A stretch of DNA of 64,000 nucleotides, from contig CAVRHO010000001.1 in assembly GCA_963721065.1 (NCBI GenBank), positions 496,001 through 560,000 on the forward strand. Direction: 5' to 3'. The DNA is from CAWBLP01 sp963721065 (GTDB lineage Bacteria > Pseudomonadota > Alphaproteobacteria > Acetobacterales > Acetobacteraceae). Shown piece by piece: positions 36,369 to 47,656 of the stretch (positions within the stretch are counted from its first letter, which is position 1; each line of letters starts with the position of its first letter). Position numbers and translations under genes: made by a program. Under the pieces are notes generated by a model. The model was not told the DNA's origin and did no database searches. It was given only the letters and a program-made list of their open reading frames with translations.

Positions 36369-37376
36369 ATGCCCACCGTGCTCTATTCGGAAAACGTCTA
36401 TCCCGACGACAGCGTCGAGCGCCGCATCTACGGCCCCGACGTGCGGGTGATCTTTCCGAAGTCCTCCACCTGCATCGCCGATCTTTCCGATGAGGACTGC
36501 GCGGCCGCCGAAGGGCTGATGATCCTGCGCTACAAGGTCAACGCCAACGACCTGAAGCGCTTCCCCAAGCTGCGCGCCATCTGCCGCATGGGCGTGGGCT
36601 ACGACAATCTGGACCGCAAGGCCGCCGCCGAACGCCAGATCATGATCCTGAACGTGCCGGACTATGGCACCACCGAAGTGGCCGACCACGCCATCGCCCT
36701 GGCGCTGAGCCTGCGCCGCGGCCTGTTGCTGCACCACCACCTGCAGCGCCAGGACCCGCCCGCGCCGTGGCGCTTCGTGCTGGACCCGCTGATCCGCCGC
36801 TCGTCCGTGCAGACCTTCGGCATCATCGGCATGGGCCGCATCGCCACCGCCGTCGCCCTGCGCGCCAAGGCGTTGGGCTTCCGCGTCGTCTTCTACGACC
36901 CCTACCGCCCCAACGGCACCGAGCTCGGCCTGGGCGTCGAGCGCGTCCGCACGCTGGAGGAACTGCTGCGCATGACCGACACGCTGTCGGTGCACGCCCC
37001 GCTGACCCCGGAAACCCGCAACATGCTGGGCGAGCGCGAACTGTCCATGCTGCCCAAGGGCGCCGTGGTGGTGAACACCGCCCGCGGCCCGATCATCGAT
37101 ATCGACGCCATCCCGCCGCTGCTGAAGAGCGGCCACCTGGCCGGCGTCGGCCTGGACGTCGTGCCGGTGGAACCCCCGGTGGAGCCGGTGCCGGAGCTGA
37201 TCCGCGCCTACCGTGCCCGCGAACCCTGGACCGAAGGGCGCCTGATAATCACCCCGCACTCGGCCTTCCACACGCCGCAGGCCTGGGATGACATCCGCAG
37301 CAAGTCCGCCGAAACCATGCGCGCCGCGCTGCTGGGTCCCGTGGCGCAGAACGTGATCCGGCCGGAGGACTGGTGA
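36369..37376 (+). CDS. CtBP-like D-2-hydroxyacid dehydrogenase
   Basis: A 335-residue NAD-dependent dehydrogenase of the D-isomer family, closest to the C-terminal-binding-protein branch. The cofactor loop is GIIGMGRIATAV; the substrate Arg lies in VVNTARGPIID, and the catalytic His in IITPHSAFHTPQ. The segment CRMGVGYDNLD also fits. The ATG at 36369 (MPTVLYSENVYPDD) is selected; residues encoded further upstream are not family-like. Substrate unknown. Confidence 0.85.
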   Translation: MPTVLYSENVYPDDSVERRIYGPDVRVIFPKSSTCIADLSDEDCAAAEGLMILRYKVNANDLKRFPKLRAICRMGVGYDNLDRKAAAERQIMILNVPDYGTTEVADHAIALALSLRRGLLLHHHLQRQDPPAPWRFVLDPLIRRSSVQTFGIIGMGRIATAVALRAKALGFRVVFYDPYRPNGTELGLGVERVRTLEELLRMTDTLSVHAPLTPETRNMLGERELSMLPKGAVVVNTARGPIIDIDAIPPLLKSGHLAGVGLDVVPVEPPVEPVPELIRAYRAREPWTEGRLIITPHSAFHTPQAWDDIRSKSAETMRAALLGPVAQNVIRPEDW

Positions 37377-37899
37377 CCCCCAAAGCCGCCGCCTGCCGGT
37401 GACGACCGGGGCAGGCTGGTCATCCGCGCTCTTGCTGGCGGCTGCCGGCAGGAACCGCGGATGACCTCAAGGTGCGCAATCCAGTCCCGCTCTGGTGCTG
37501 GCCGGCGGGGCTGATTGCGCAACATGCCGGGTGGTGCCGGGCGCTCGTGTCGCGCCGTCGACGCGGCGTGTTTCGTTGCATGCCGGCCCGATCGTTCAGG
37601 CGTCGATGGCCGGATCGAGCCCGGCCATCACGATATTCATGGAGGCGGGCTCGCCGTTTCTTCGAACGCGTATCGGGTGTGCAACGCGTATCGGACGTGC
37701 AACGCGTATAGGACCTCGACGCCAGCCGAACGAGGCGGACCGGAGGTTACATCGGCCACCGTGTGTCGGCCTCCGCACCCCCTGACGTTACAACTCGAAG
37801 TGTAATTTTGTTGGCTTTCATCAACCTGCCGGGGTAGCCTTCCCCAACAAACGGCGCCGAGACGAAAAAGCCCGGCGCCCAATCGGGGGGAGTTGAACC
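37377..37899. other. Intergenic region with REP palindrome and 18-bp repeats
   Basis: About 520 bases with no gene. A REP-like palindrome (ATGGCCGG ... CCGGCCAT) lies at 37605-37629. Three tandem copies of an 18-bp unit (AACGCGTATCGGRYGTGC) begin at 37665, 37683 and 37701. An AT-rich stretch (AAGTGTAATTTTGTTGG, about 37798-37815) may hold the promoter of the cytochrome gene. Confidence 0.6.
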
Positions 37900-40302
37900 A
37901 TGCGCGGCAGAGGCTCGCTTCTGGCTGGGCTGCTGATCGGCTGGCTGATCGCGTTCCCGGCGTACGCCCAACCGCTCGATGAGGCGCGCCAGGTCGGCCG
38001 CACCGCGGCCTCGTTTCCCGCCGCCGACGAGGATTGGTTCCACGACATGGACGGCGGGGTGAAACTCTCCCCTGAGGCCATCAAGGGGCGTGACACCTGG
38101 CTGGTGTGGACCGGCGGCAACGACCGGCTGTGGGACGAACTGACCCGGCTGACTTTCGGATCCTTCGACCTGCTGAAGATCCTGTCCTCGCATCCCGCAC
38201 TGAAATACAGCCGCGACACCCGCTTCCGCTATTTCGGGCTGTCGAACGAGCCCTGTTTCACGAAAGCCACCGGACCCAATCCGAAGCGGTTCGGCCTGTG
38301 GCTGGACGTGCGGCGGGATGACTGCCCGCCCGATCCGTTCGAAAATGCCAAGAAGTATCCCGGCGTGGCGATCGGGGCGCGCGGCCATACGCAGCCCGTC
38401 GGCTCGTTCTACGGCTACGCCTCCGGCGTGGTCGGGCTGCGGCTGTTTCCCAATCCGGACTTCGATGCGGCCGCCGCGCGCCGCTGGGACCCCGAGCGTT
38501 ACTACACCGACCCGAGCTATTACCTGTCGAAGGATCTCGTGCGGCCGTACCGGGTCGGCGTTGCCTGCGGCTTCTGCCATGTCGGGCCGAACCCGGTGAA
38601 CCCGCCCAAGGATCCGGAACACCCGGCGTTCTCCAACCTCAGCAGCACGGTGGGCGCGCAGTATTTCTGGGTGGACCGGATCTTCGCCTGGAACGCCGAC
38701 CACACGAATTTCCTGTTCCAGCTTCTGCACACGGCGCGGCCGGGAACGCTGGATACCTCGCTGGTTTCGACCGACAACATCAACAATCCCCGGACGATGA
38801 ACGCGGTGTACGGCCTGGCGGACCGGCTGGAGGCAGCCAGGCGCTGGGGCAAGGAGACGCTGGGGCCGGACAACCTGGCCAACCGCCAGTTCAACGACTT
38901 CGTCTCCTCCGGCCCGCTGACGAAGTTCTTCCAGCCGCCGGACACCGTCTGGACTCCGCACGTGCTGAAGGACGGTGCCGATTCGGTCGGCGCGCTGGGG
39001 GCGTTGAACCGCGTCTATCTGAATATCGGCCTGTACAGCGAGGAGTGGCTGCGCCACTTCAACCCGCTGGTGGGCGGCAAGGAGGTGACGCCCATCGAGA
39101 TCACCACCGCCCGCGCCAATTCCACCTATTGGGATGCCACCGAGCAGATGACGCCGGACATGGCACTGTTCCTGGTGGCCGCCTCGGCGCCGCACAAGCT
39201 GCGCGATGCGCCCGGCGGCGCCGAACACATCACCTCCGACGCCGCCGTGATGCGGCGCGGCAAGGTCGTGTTCGCCGACCACTGCGCCGCCTGCCATTCC
39301 AGCAAGGCCCCCGTGCCGCCCGCCGGCGCCGATCCCGGCGCCTGCATCGGCCCGGACTACCTGAAGTGCTGGGGTCGCTACACCGCCTGGACGCAGACCG
39401 ATGCGTTCCGGCAGAAGATGCGCGCCATCGTGCAGGCCGACGACTTCCTGGACGGCAATTTCCTGTCCAACGACATGCGCGTGCCGGTGACCACGCTGAA
39501 GACCAACGCATGCAGCCCGCTCGCCACCAACGCGATCGGCGGCAACATCTGGGACAACTTCTCCTCGGAGAACTACAAGGAACTGCCCTCGGTCGGCAGC
39601 ATCACGGTGTATGATCCGTTCACCGGCGCACCGCATCAGTACCGGATGCCGGCCGGTGGCCGCGGCTACACACGGGTGCCGTCGCTGATCAGCATCTGGT
39701 CCACCGCGCCGTTCCTGCTGAACAATGCGATCGGCAAGTTCGACCCAAGTCCGTCGGTGGACGCGCGGCTTGCGGTGTTCCAGGATTCCATCACCAAGCT
39801 GCTGTGGCCCGGAAAGCGGGCGAAGGATCCGGTGCTCGGCGACAAGATCCCGGGCGTGATCGACCGCACCACGGCGCCGTCCTACCTGCGTATCCCCGCC
39901 GGCTACCTGCCCGGCTACATCCGCGCCACCCTCGGCTCGCTCGGCCTGATCGCGCCGGCGGTGTTCAAGGACGGCGGTATCGAGATCGGACCGATCCCGT
40001 CCGGAACCCCGGTGGACCTGCTTGCCAATCTCGCGTTGCTGCCCGAGAGCGACCACATCACCGATCGCCTGGCGCACGACCGGCACATCGCGGAACTCGC
40101 CGTCAAGCTGGTGCGCGATCTGAAATCGCTGCCGCGCAACGCCACCGAGGCGCAGGCCCGCCAGGCCTTCGCCAACCTGGCGGAACCGATGTTCGCGTTG
40201 TCGAAGTGTCCGGATTTCGTGGTCAACCGTGGCCACTATTTCGGCGCGTCGCTGCCGGATGCCGACAAAGAGGCGCTGATCGAGTTTCTGAAGACGTTCT
40301 GA
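37900..40302 (+). CDS. Large dihaem c-type cytochrome
   Basis: An 800-residue exported protein. The signal peptide ends AYA-QP (about residue 23). There are two haem c attachment sites: CGFCH at 223-227 and CAACH at 462-466. Between and after them lie long non-repetitive domains rich in Trp and Tyr. Size, spacing of the two haems and periplasmic location recall the RoxA/RoxB rubber-oxygenase and MauG-related group, but this is a resemblance only; it could equally be an electron acceptor for the GMC oxidoreductase encoded 203 bases downstream. A GGGGGGAG ribosome binding site supports the start. Confidence 0.75.
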   Translation: MRGRGSLLAGLLIGWLIAFPAYAQPLDEARQVGRTAASFPAADEDWFHDMDGGVKLSPEAIKGRDTWLVWTGGNDRLWDELTRLTFGSFDLLKILSSHPALKYSRDTRFRYFGLSNEPCFTKATGPNPKRFGLWLDVRRDDCPPDPFENAKKYPGVAIGARGHTQPVGSFYGYASGVVGLRLFPNPDFDAAAARRWDPERYYTDPSYYLSKDLVRPYRVGVACGFCHVGPNPVNPPKDPEHPAFSNLSSTVGAQYFWVDRIFAWNADHTNFLFQLLHTARPGTLDTSLVSTDNINNPRTMNAVYGLADRLEAARRWGKETLGPDNLANRQFNDFVSSGPLTKFFQPPDTVWTPHVLKDGADSVGALGALNRVYLNIGLYSEEWLRHFNPLVGGKEVTPIEITTARANSTYWDATEQMTPDMALFLVAASAPHKLRDAPGGAEHITSDAAVMRRGKVVFADHCAACHSSKAPVPPAGADPGACIGPDYLKCWGRYTAWTQTDAFRQKMRAIVQADDFLDGNFLSNDMRVPVTTLKTNACSPLATNAIGGNIWDNFSSENYKELPSVGSITVYDPFTGAPHQYRMPAGGRGYTRVPSLISIWSTAPFLLNNAIGKFDPSPSVDARLAVFQDSITKLLWPGKRAKDPVLGDKIPGVIDRTTAPSYLRIPAGYLPGYIRATLGSLGLIAPAVFKDGGIEIGPIPSGTPVDLLANLALLPESDHITDRLAHDRHIAELAVKLVRDLKSLPRNATEAQARQAFANLAEPMFALSKCPDFVVNRGHYFGASLPDADKEALIEFLKTF

Positions 40303-40344
40303 GGCCGGCCGGTGCGGTCTTCGCCACCCGGGCTGCCCGCCGAC

Positions 40345-40380
40345 GCCATGGCCGGCGCAGGCCGGCCATCCACGACCGGT
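40345..40380. repeat. REP-like palindrome between cytochrome and GMC genes
   Basis: CCATGGCCGG and CCGGCCATCC flank a short GCAGG loop. It belongs to the dispersed palindrome family seen at 24841, 37605, 55079, 55158, 56811 and 56891. Confidence 0.65.
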
Positions 40381-40505
40381 TGCGGATGCCGGCAGCAGAG
40401 TCGTGCATGGCCTGCCTCCGCCGGCAACAACGTGACGAGCGCCGTCGCGAAACGCGCAGTCCACGCCGACCGGTATGACATCCGCCAGACAGGGGACCTC
40501 AGGGA

Positions 40506-42366
40506 ATGAGTGGAACCACAGGCTTCGATTACATCGTGGTCGGATCGGGCGCCGGCGGCGGCACCGTCGCGGCGAGACTGGCGGAATCCGGGGCCCGCGT
40601 GCTGTTGCTGGAGGCCGGCGGTGATTCCCGCCTGCTGACCGGCGGCAACGCGGCACAGCCCGGCCTGAACCGGCTGCCGGACGACTACAACGTTCCGGCG
40701 TTCCATGGGTTTGCCAGCGAAAACGCGGCCATGCGCTGGGACTTCTTCGTCCGGCACTATGCCGATGACGTGCAGCAGCAGCGCGACCCGAAATTCGTGG
40801 CACAACGGAACGGCATCCTCTACCCGCGCGCCGGCACGCTGGGCGGCTGCACCGCCCATAACGCGATGATCACCATCTATCCGCACAACGCCGACTGGGA
40901 CGACATCGCCGAGCGCACCGGCGACTCCTCCTGGCGCGCCGACGCGATGCGCAGCTATTTCGAAAAGCTGGAGAACTGCCACCACCGGCCGATCGACCGG
41001 GCGCTGGGCCATTTCGGCGTGAATCCGTCCCGGCATGGCTGGGACGGCTGGCTGCACACCGAAACCGCCATCCCCGCGGCGGCCCTGGGTGATGTTCCAC
41101 TGGTGCGCACGCTGCTGGAGAGCGCCCATGCCGCCTTCGACCAGGTCGGCGAGCCGGTCGGCCGGCTGTTCGATCTGGCCGAGGATCACGCCGACCCGAA
41201 CGACTGGCGCAGCGTGCAGGCCAACGCGGTGGGCGTGCGCTACGCCCCGCTCGCCACGGACGAACATGCGCGCAACGGCACGCGGGAGCGCGTGCTGGCG
41301 GTCAATGCCGCCCATCCGGACCGGCTGCACATCGAACTCAACGCACTGGTGACGCGCGTGCTGTTCGACGACAGCAACCGGGCCACCGGCGTGGAGTATC
41401 TCAGCGGCGAACGCCTTTACCGGGCCCATGCCAGTCCCGCCACGCAGCCGGGCACGGTGAAGCGTGCCCAGGCGAACAAGGAGGTGATCCTGGCCGGCGG
41501 CGCCTTCAACACGCCGCAACTGCTGATGCTGTCGGGCATCGGTCCGCGGGATGCGCTGCAGGCCGTCGGGATCACGCCACGGGTCGATCTGCCGGGAGTT
41601 CGGACGCAATCTGCAGGACCGCTACGAAGTGGGCGTCGTCAACCGGATGAATTTCGCGTCCTGGGACGTGCTGCGCGGCGCCACCTTCAGCCCGGGCGAC
41701 CCGCAATACCGCGAGTGGGCGGAGTCGCGCAGCGGCGTGTACACGACCAACGGCTCGCTGCTGGCGACGATCCGCCGGTCCTTCCCCGACCGGAAGCTGC
41801 CGGACCTGTTCTGCTTCGCCCTGCTGGGTGTGTTCGGCGGGTATTTCCCCGGCTACGCGGCGCATGCGGTCGCCAGGCCGAACTACCTCACCTGGGCGAT
41901 CCTGAAGGCCCACACCGAAAACCGCGCCGGCACGGTGACGCTGCGGACCGCCGATCCGCGCGACCCGCCGGTGATCAACTTCCACTACTTCCAGGAAGGC
42001 AGCGATACCGCCGACGCGGATCTGGACGCGGTGGTGGAAGGCATCCGCTTCGTGCGCAAGCTGACCGAACCGCTGAAGCAGCGCGGCCTGCTGGCCGAGG
42101 AGGAACTGCCCGGCGACGCCCTGACAAGCGACGCCGACCTGAAGGCCTTCGTGCGCAACTGTGCCTGGGGCCATCACGCCTCCTGCACCTGCCCGATCGG
42201 ACCGCGCGATGCCGGTGGCGTGCTGGACGCGCAGTTCCGGGTGCACGGCACGCAGGGCCTGCGCGTGGTGGATGCGTCGGCCTTCCCGCGCATCCCGGGC
42301 TTCTTCATCGTCACCTCGGTGTACATGATCGCCGAAAAGGCGGCCGACGTGATCCTGGCCGGCTGA
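40506..42366 (+). pseudogene. GMC-family FAD oxidoreductase, frameshifted
   Basis: A glucose-methanol-choline oxidoreductase. The FAD-binding site is VVGSGAGGGTVAARLAESG, with EAGGD and the GMC signatures TLGGCTAHNAMI and AGGAFNTPQLLMLSGIG. The frame breaks at 41599-41600, where one extra T follows DLPGV. The next frame continues with GRNLQDRYEV and runs to the C-terminal domain with NCAWGHHASCTCPIG (active-site histidine region), VVDASAFPRIPGFF and the stop at 42366. Restored length is about 620 residues. The upstream dihaem cytochrome could be its electron acceptor. Confidence 0.8.
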
Positions 42367-42590
42367 CAGCCGCGTGCGGCCGGCTCGGACACGGGGTGAT
42401 CCGCCGAAAAGGTGGCGGACGTGATCCCGGGCGGCTGACCGCTGCCTGCGGCCGGGCCCGGACACGGGGTGATCAGCGGAAAGGGCGGCGGACGTGATCC
42501 CGGGCGGCGGAGCGCCGTTCCGGGCCGGGCCCGGAGGCGGGTTGATCGGCCGAACAGGCAGCGGATGTGATCCTGGCCGGCGGATCGCGC
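42340..42590 (+). repeat. Four decaying tandem copies of the GMC gene's last codons
   Basis: The block GCCGACGTGATCCTGGCCGG, which encodes the end of the GMC protein, recurs in tandem. The element GAYGTGAT begins at 42346, 42418, 42491 and 42564, a 72-73-base period. Sequence between copies (GGCCGG..CGGACACGGGGTGATC) repeats as well. The later copies are diverged and non-coding. Confidence 0.85.
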
Positions 42591-42688
42591 CGTCACGGCC
42601 GGTTGGGTCGATCAGGCATCGTGGGTCGCGCCCCTCCCGCATCGCGTGTCATTGCACCCCCGGCAGGCGCGGTGTAAGCCCGCCAGCC

Positions 42689-43837
<1,149 letters not shown>

Positions 43838-44758
43838 GCCGTTTGGGCGGGTACGCCTGCGTTCACGGCGACGTGCGGATGCTGTTGTGCTGGCGCATGA
43901 CAAGCAAGCATTCAACACGGAGGACACCGAGAACCACGGAGGGCCACGGAGCGATCTGCCACCACGTTGCCGTGAGGCATCGCACGAAGTGAGGCATCGC
44001 AGGAAGTACAGAACATGCGCCGCTGACCGGGGCCGGCGCACCAGCCGACCACGCCGGGAAAGCCGCTCCGTGGCACTCCGTGGTTCTCCGCGTCCTCCGT
44101 GTTGAATGCTTGCTTGTCATGCGTCAGCACCAGCCACCTGACCCACCAGGCATTCAGGGGTGGAACGTCTGCAAGCGATGGGGTGAAGCCGAATGGCGGG
44201 ACCGCCACGCGGTGGCCCCGGGAATAAACCCACAAGCCCGGAGGGCGGGGTTCGGCACGCGGTGGATCAGGGCGGGCCGGTGCAGGCAGCGTAGCATAAC
44301 CGCCGAGCGGCGAAGGTGGCGCGGTGTGCTGGGCGGGTCGTGGGTGGCGTGAGCCGTGCCGACGCATCTGCGTCCGGCGCGGCAACCATGGGCGAGGCCG
44401 ACCGTGCCGCCGGCGCCTGGATGCGCGTCTCGGGCGGCACGGCATCTGCCTCGCCAGGGCGCCTCACGCACCGCCCGCCTTTAACGGAAAGCCGCGGCAT
44501 GGCATTGCCACCCCCGAGGACAGACCTGCAGGCGACCGGACAGCGTCCTGTGCGCACCAGAGAGGACGACGAAGCTTGGACAACACCACACACCAGCACA
44601 GCGCGGTGCCCCGCCGCAGCGGCACCGTGTTCGCCGATATCGCCCTTCCGGCCCGCGAGGAAGACCGCACCATGTCCCGCTGCGCCCGCTGCGCCCGCTG
44701 CGCCCGCTCGCCCGGCCGCAGCGCCGCGCCGCATCCGCGTCACCGGGAGAGCGCACCC
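43838..44758. other. Gene-free region with a large inverted repeat
   Basis: About 920 bases between dgt and argS without a supported gene. The argS frame is open from 44324 but its upstream residues are Arg/Ala-rich and not conserved-looking. It holds the inverted repeat at 43887-44130 and a 9-base triplicate (TGCGCCCGC) near 44680-44706. Confidence 0.6.
43887..44130. repeat. 67-base inverted repeat with 110-base centre
   Basis: The left arm (43887-43953) and right arm (44064-44130) are reverse complements with only a few mismatches; they share GCATGACAAGCAAGCATTCA and CACGGAGGAC. The centre is 110 bases. The whole could fold into a long hairpin RNA or be a miniature element; no open frame or flanking target duplication was recognised. 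Confidence 0.85.
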
Positions 44759-46546
44759 ATGACCCACGACATCTACGCCCGCCTGCGCGAGTCCGTGCTG
44801 ACCGCGCTGCGCACCATGGTTCCCGACCTGCCGGACGACATCGCCGCCCGCGTGGAGGTAACCCCCGCCCGCGACCCCGCACACGGCGACATGGCGACCA
44901 ACGCCGCGCTGGTCGCCGCCAAGGCCGCGCGCCAGCCGCCGGCGAAACTCGCCGCCGGGCTGGTGGCCTTCCTGGGCGAGGCACCGGAAGTCGCGGAAGC
45001 CGCCGCCGCCGGCCCGGGTTTCGTCAACCTGCGGCTTGAACCGGCAGCGTTCCGCGCCCTGCTGCCGCACATCCTGACCGCGGGCGAATCGTTCGGCGAC
45101 AGTCGCATCGGCAACGATATCCGCGTGAATGTCGAGTACGTGTCGGCCAACCCCACCGGCCCGATGCATATCGGCCATTGTCGCGGCGCCGTGGTGGGCG
45201 ATGCGCTCGCCAACCTGCTGGCGAAAACCGGCCACGACGTCACCAAGGAATACTACATCAACGACGCCGGCGCGCAGGTCACCGCGCTCGCCTGGGCGGC
45301 CTACTGGCGCTACCTGCAGGCATTGGGCACGCCGCTCAGCGAAGCGGAATTCTCCGAGGAAGTGCCCGGCGGCCTGCAATACCGCGGCGAATACCTGATC
45401 CCGGTGGGCGAACAACTCGCCGCACAGTACGGCGCCGAACTCGCGCAGCCCGACCTGGGCATCGCCGCACCGGAAGTCTGGATCGACACCGTACGCGACA
45501 TCACCATCCAGGCCATGATGCAGGCAATCCGCGCAGACCTGCATCTGCTCGGCGTCGATCAGCACGTGTTCAGTTCCGAGCGTGCCCTGGTGGACTCCGG
45601 CGCCGCCGACGCCACGATCGACTGGTTGCAAACGAAAGGACTGATCTACGAAGGCGTGCTGGACCCGCCCAAGGGCAAGGCGCCGGAGGACTGGGAACCG
45701 CGCGCGCAGACCCTGTTCCGTGCCACGCAATTCGGTGACGACGTGGATCGCCCGCTGCGCAAGTCAGACGGCAGCAACACGTATTTCGCCAACGACATCG
45801 GCTACCACGCCGACAAGCTGAATCGCGGCCACAAGGTGCTGATCGACGTGCTGGGCGCCGACCACGGCGGCTATGTCAAGCGCATGCAGGCCGCGGTGCA
45901 GGCGCTGTCCGGCGGGCAGGCAAAGTTCGAAGCCGTGCTCTGCCAGATCGTGCACATCATGCGCGGTGGCCAGCCGGTGAAGATGTCCAAGCGCGCCGGC
46001 AGCTTCGTCACCCTGCGCGACCTGCTGGACGAGGTCGGCAAGGATGCCGTCCGCTTCACCATGCTGACGCGCAAGGCCGACGCGCAGATGGAATTCGACC
46101 TGGACCAGGCCGTGGCGCAGACCCGCGACAATCCGGTGTTCTATGTGCAGTACGCACACGCCCGCTGCCGCTCGGTTTTGCGCGCCGCAGCCGAAATGTT
46201 CAGCCCTGAATCAATTACGGAAACAGCGCTCGCTGCGGCGCCGCTGGACGCGCTGGAGGCAGAGCCGGAACTGGCGGTGATCCGTCGCCTGGCCGCCTGG
46301 CCGCGCATCGTGGAAGGCGCCTCACAGGCACGTGAGCCGCACCGAATCGCGTTTTTCCTCTATGACTTGGCGGCCGACTTTCATATGCTGTGGAACCGAG
46401 GCAAGGACGACGCCACGCTCCGATTCCTGCAACCGGACAAGCCCGCCGAGACGATGGCGCGGTTGGCCCTGGTGGCGGCAACGGCTGTGACAATTCGTTC
46501 GGGCCTTGCAGTGATGGGCGTGGAGCCCGTCGAGGAAATGCGCTGA
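44759..46546 (+). CDS. argS: Arginyl-tRNA synthetase
   Basis: A 595-residue class I synthetase that charges tRNA-Arg. The HIGH motif is in NPTGPMHIGH (131-140) and the KMSKS motif appears as KMSKR (408-412). The N-terminal Add1-type domain (MTHDIYARLRESVLTALRTM) and the C-terminal anticodon-binding DALRA helices (ASQAREPHRIAFFLYDLAA) are complete. The ATG at 44759 is chosen by the family N-terminus. Confidence 0.97.
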   Translation: MTHDIYARLRESVLTALRTMVPDLPDDIAARVEVTPARDPAHGDMATNAALVAAKAARQPPAKLAAGLVAFLGEAPEVAEAAAAGPGFVNLRLEPAAFRALLPHILTAGESFGDSRIGNDIRVNVEYVSANPTGPMHIGHCRGAVVGDALANLLAKTGHDVTKEYYINDAGAQVTALAWAAYWRYLQALGTPLSEAEFSEEVPGGLQYRGEYLIPVGEQLAAQYGAELAQPDLGIAAPEVWIDTVRDITIQAMMQAIRADLHLLGVDQHVFSSERALVDSGAADATIDWLQTKGLIYEGVLDPPKGKAPEDWEPRAQTLFRATQFGDDVDRPLRKSDGSNTYFANDIGYHADKLNRGHKVLIDVLGADHGGYVKRMQAAVQALSGGQAKFEAVLCQIVHIMRGGQPVKMSKRAGSFVTLRDLLDEVGKDAVRFTMLTRKADAQMEFDLDQAVAQTRDNPVFYVQYAHARCRSVLRAAAEMFSPESITETALAAAPLDALEAEPELAVIRRLAAWPRIVEGASQAREPHRIAFFLYDLAADFHMLWNRGKDDATLRFLQPDKPAETMARLALVAATAVTIRSGLAVMGVEPVEEMR

Positions 46547-46639
46547 TCCGCGGCTTCGGGCGCGGGGGCTGTCCCGCACCTGGCAGGCGGGCGGTCCCGG
46601 GCAGCCGTCGCGGCAGGCGCCAGCAGTAAGAGGCGTGCC

Positions 46640-47656
46640 GTGTCCGACGACATCAGCATCCCCAGCCCCACCTACCGCGTGTCGCGCCGCCGCGGCATGG
46701 ACCCCGCCACGAAACGCCTGGCGCTGATCGCGGCCGGGCTGGGTGGAGCCCTGGTGGTCGTCGTTGGCGGCTGGTCGCTGCTGGACAGCGGGCCGCACAC
46801 CGTGCCGGTGGTGCAGGCGCCGTCCGGACCGGTGCGCGTGAAGCCGGCCGACCCCGGCGGGCTGCAGGTGGCCGGCTCCGGCAATGCGATCTTCTCCGGC
46901 GACCAGAGTACCGCGGTGGACAAGCTCGCCCCGCCGCCGGAGGTGCCCGACCCGCAGGCGCTGCGGCCGCCGCCGCCGAAGCCGGCGCCGCCGGCCGAAC
47001 ATCTGCCGGCGGCCAGGGTGCAGACGGGGCCGGCGGCTGCCGCATCGTCGGCAGGGGCCGCGCCGGCCCAGCACGCGATGACCGTCGAAGCGGCCAGGCC
47101 GGCACCGGTGCGCTCCCCGGCCAGGTCGGGACCGGCCGAGCCCACGCGATCCGGGGGCACCCCGGCGCGGGCCGAGACCAGGCCGGCCGAAACACATCGG
47201 GTGGCCCGCGCGACGCCGGCCGAACCGGCACAGGCGGCGCGGGTTGGCAGTGGCGGCGCGATGGTGCAGCTTGCCGCACTTTCCAGCGAACAGGCGGCGA
47301 AAACCGCGTGGCAGAACCTGAACAGACGTATTCCGGGGCTGTTGGATGGCCACCAGCCGGTGTTCGTGAAGGTGAGTCACGGCGGCAAGACTTTCTGGCG
47401 CCTGCGCACCGGCGGCTTCCGCGACGAAGCACAGGCCCGCGCCTTCTGCCGTACCGTCAAGGCCAAGGGCCTGGGCTGCTTCCCGGCGGAACTCCTGACA
47501 AAGGCGCGCATCTCTCCCCCTGCCCTTGTGGGAAGGTGCTGGGGGGAGAGGTCCTGCGTTCCAAACGCGATCGTTCGCGGCCGGCGCGCACGACGCACAG
47601 CCGTCTTGCACACGGCCATGCGGGGCAGGCGCGGCCCCGTCGCCGTTTCCCCATGA
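46640..47656 (+). CDS. SPOR-domain cell-envelope protein
   Basis: A 338-residue inner-membrane protein. The start is a GTG after TAAGAGGCGTGCC. A single membrane helix lies at about 27-50 (LALIAAGLGGALVVVVGG), then a long Pro/Ala-rich periplasmic linker. A SPOR domain, which binds denuded peptidoglycan at the septum, follows (GGAMVQLAALSSEQAAKTAW ... GGFRDEAQARAFCRTVKAKG). After CFPAELL the frame goes on for about 60 odd residues that look non-coding and overlaps nagZ by four bases; the real end may be earlier. Confidence 0.85.
   Translation: MSDDISIPSPTYRVSRRRGMDPATKRLALIAAGLGGALVVVVGGWSLLDSGPHTVPVVQAPSGPVRVKPADPGGLQVAGSGNAIFSGDQSTAVDKLAPPPEVPDPQALRPPPPKPAPPAEHLPAARVQTGPAAAASSAGAAPAQHAMTVEAARPAPVRSPARSGPAEPTRSGGTPARAETRPAETHRVARATPAEPAQAARVGSGGAMVQLAALSSEQAAKTAWQNLNRRIPGLLDGHQPVFVKVSHGGKTFWRLRTGGFRDEAQARAFCRTVKAKGLGCFPAELLTKARISPPALVGRCWGERSCVPNAIVRGRRARRTAVLHTAMRGRRGPVAVSP

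Noticed and set aside
44324..44758. N-terminal extension of argS
   Set aside because: The 145 added residues are Arg/Ala/Pro-rich; the normal ArgS N-terminus begins at 44759.
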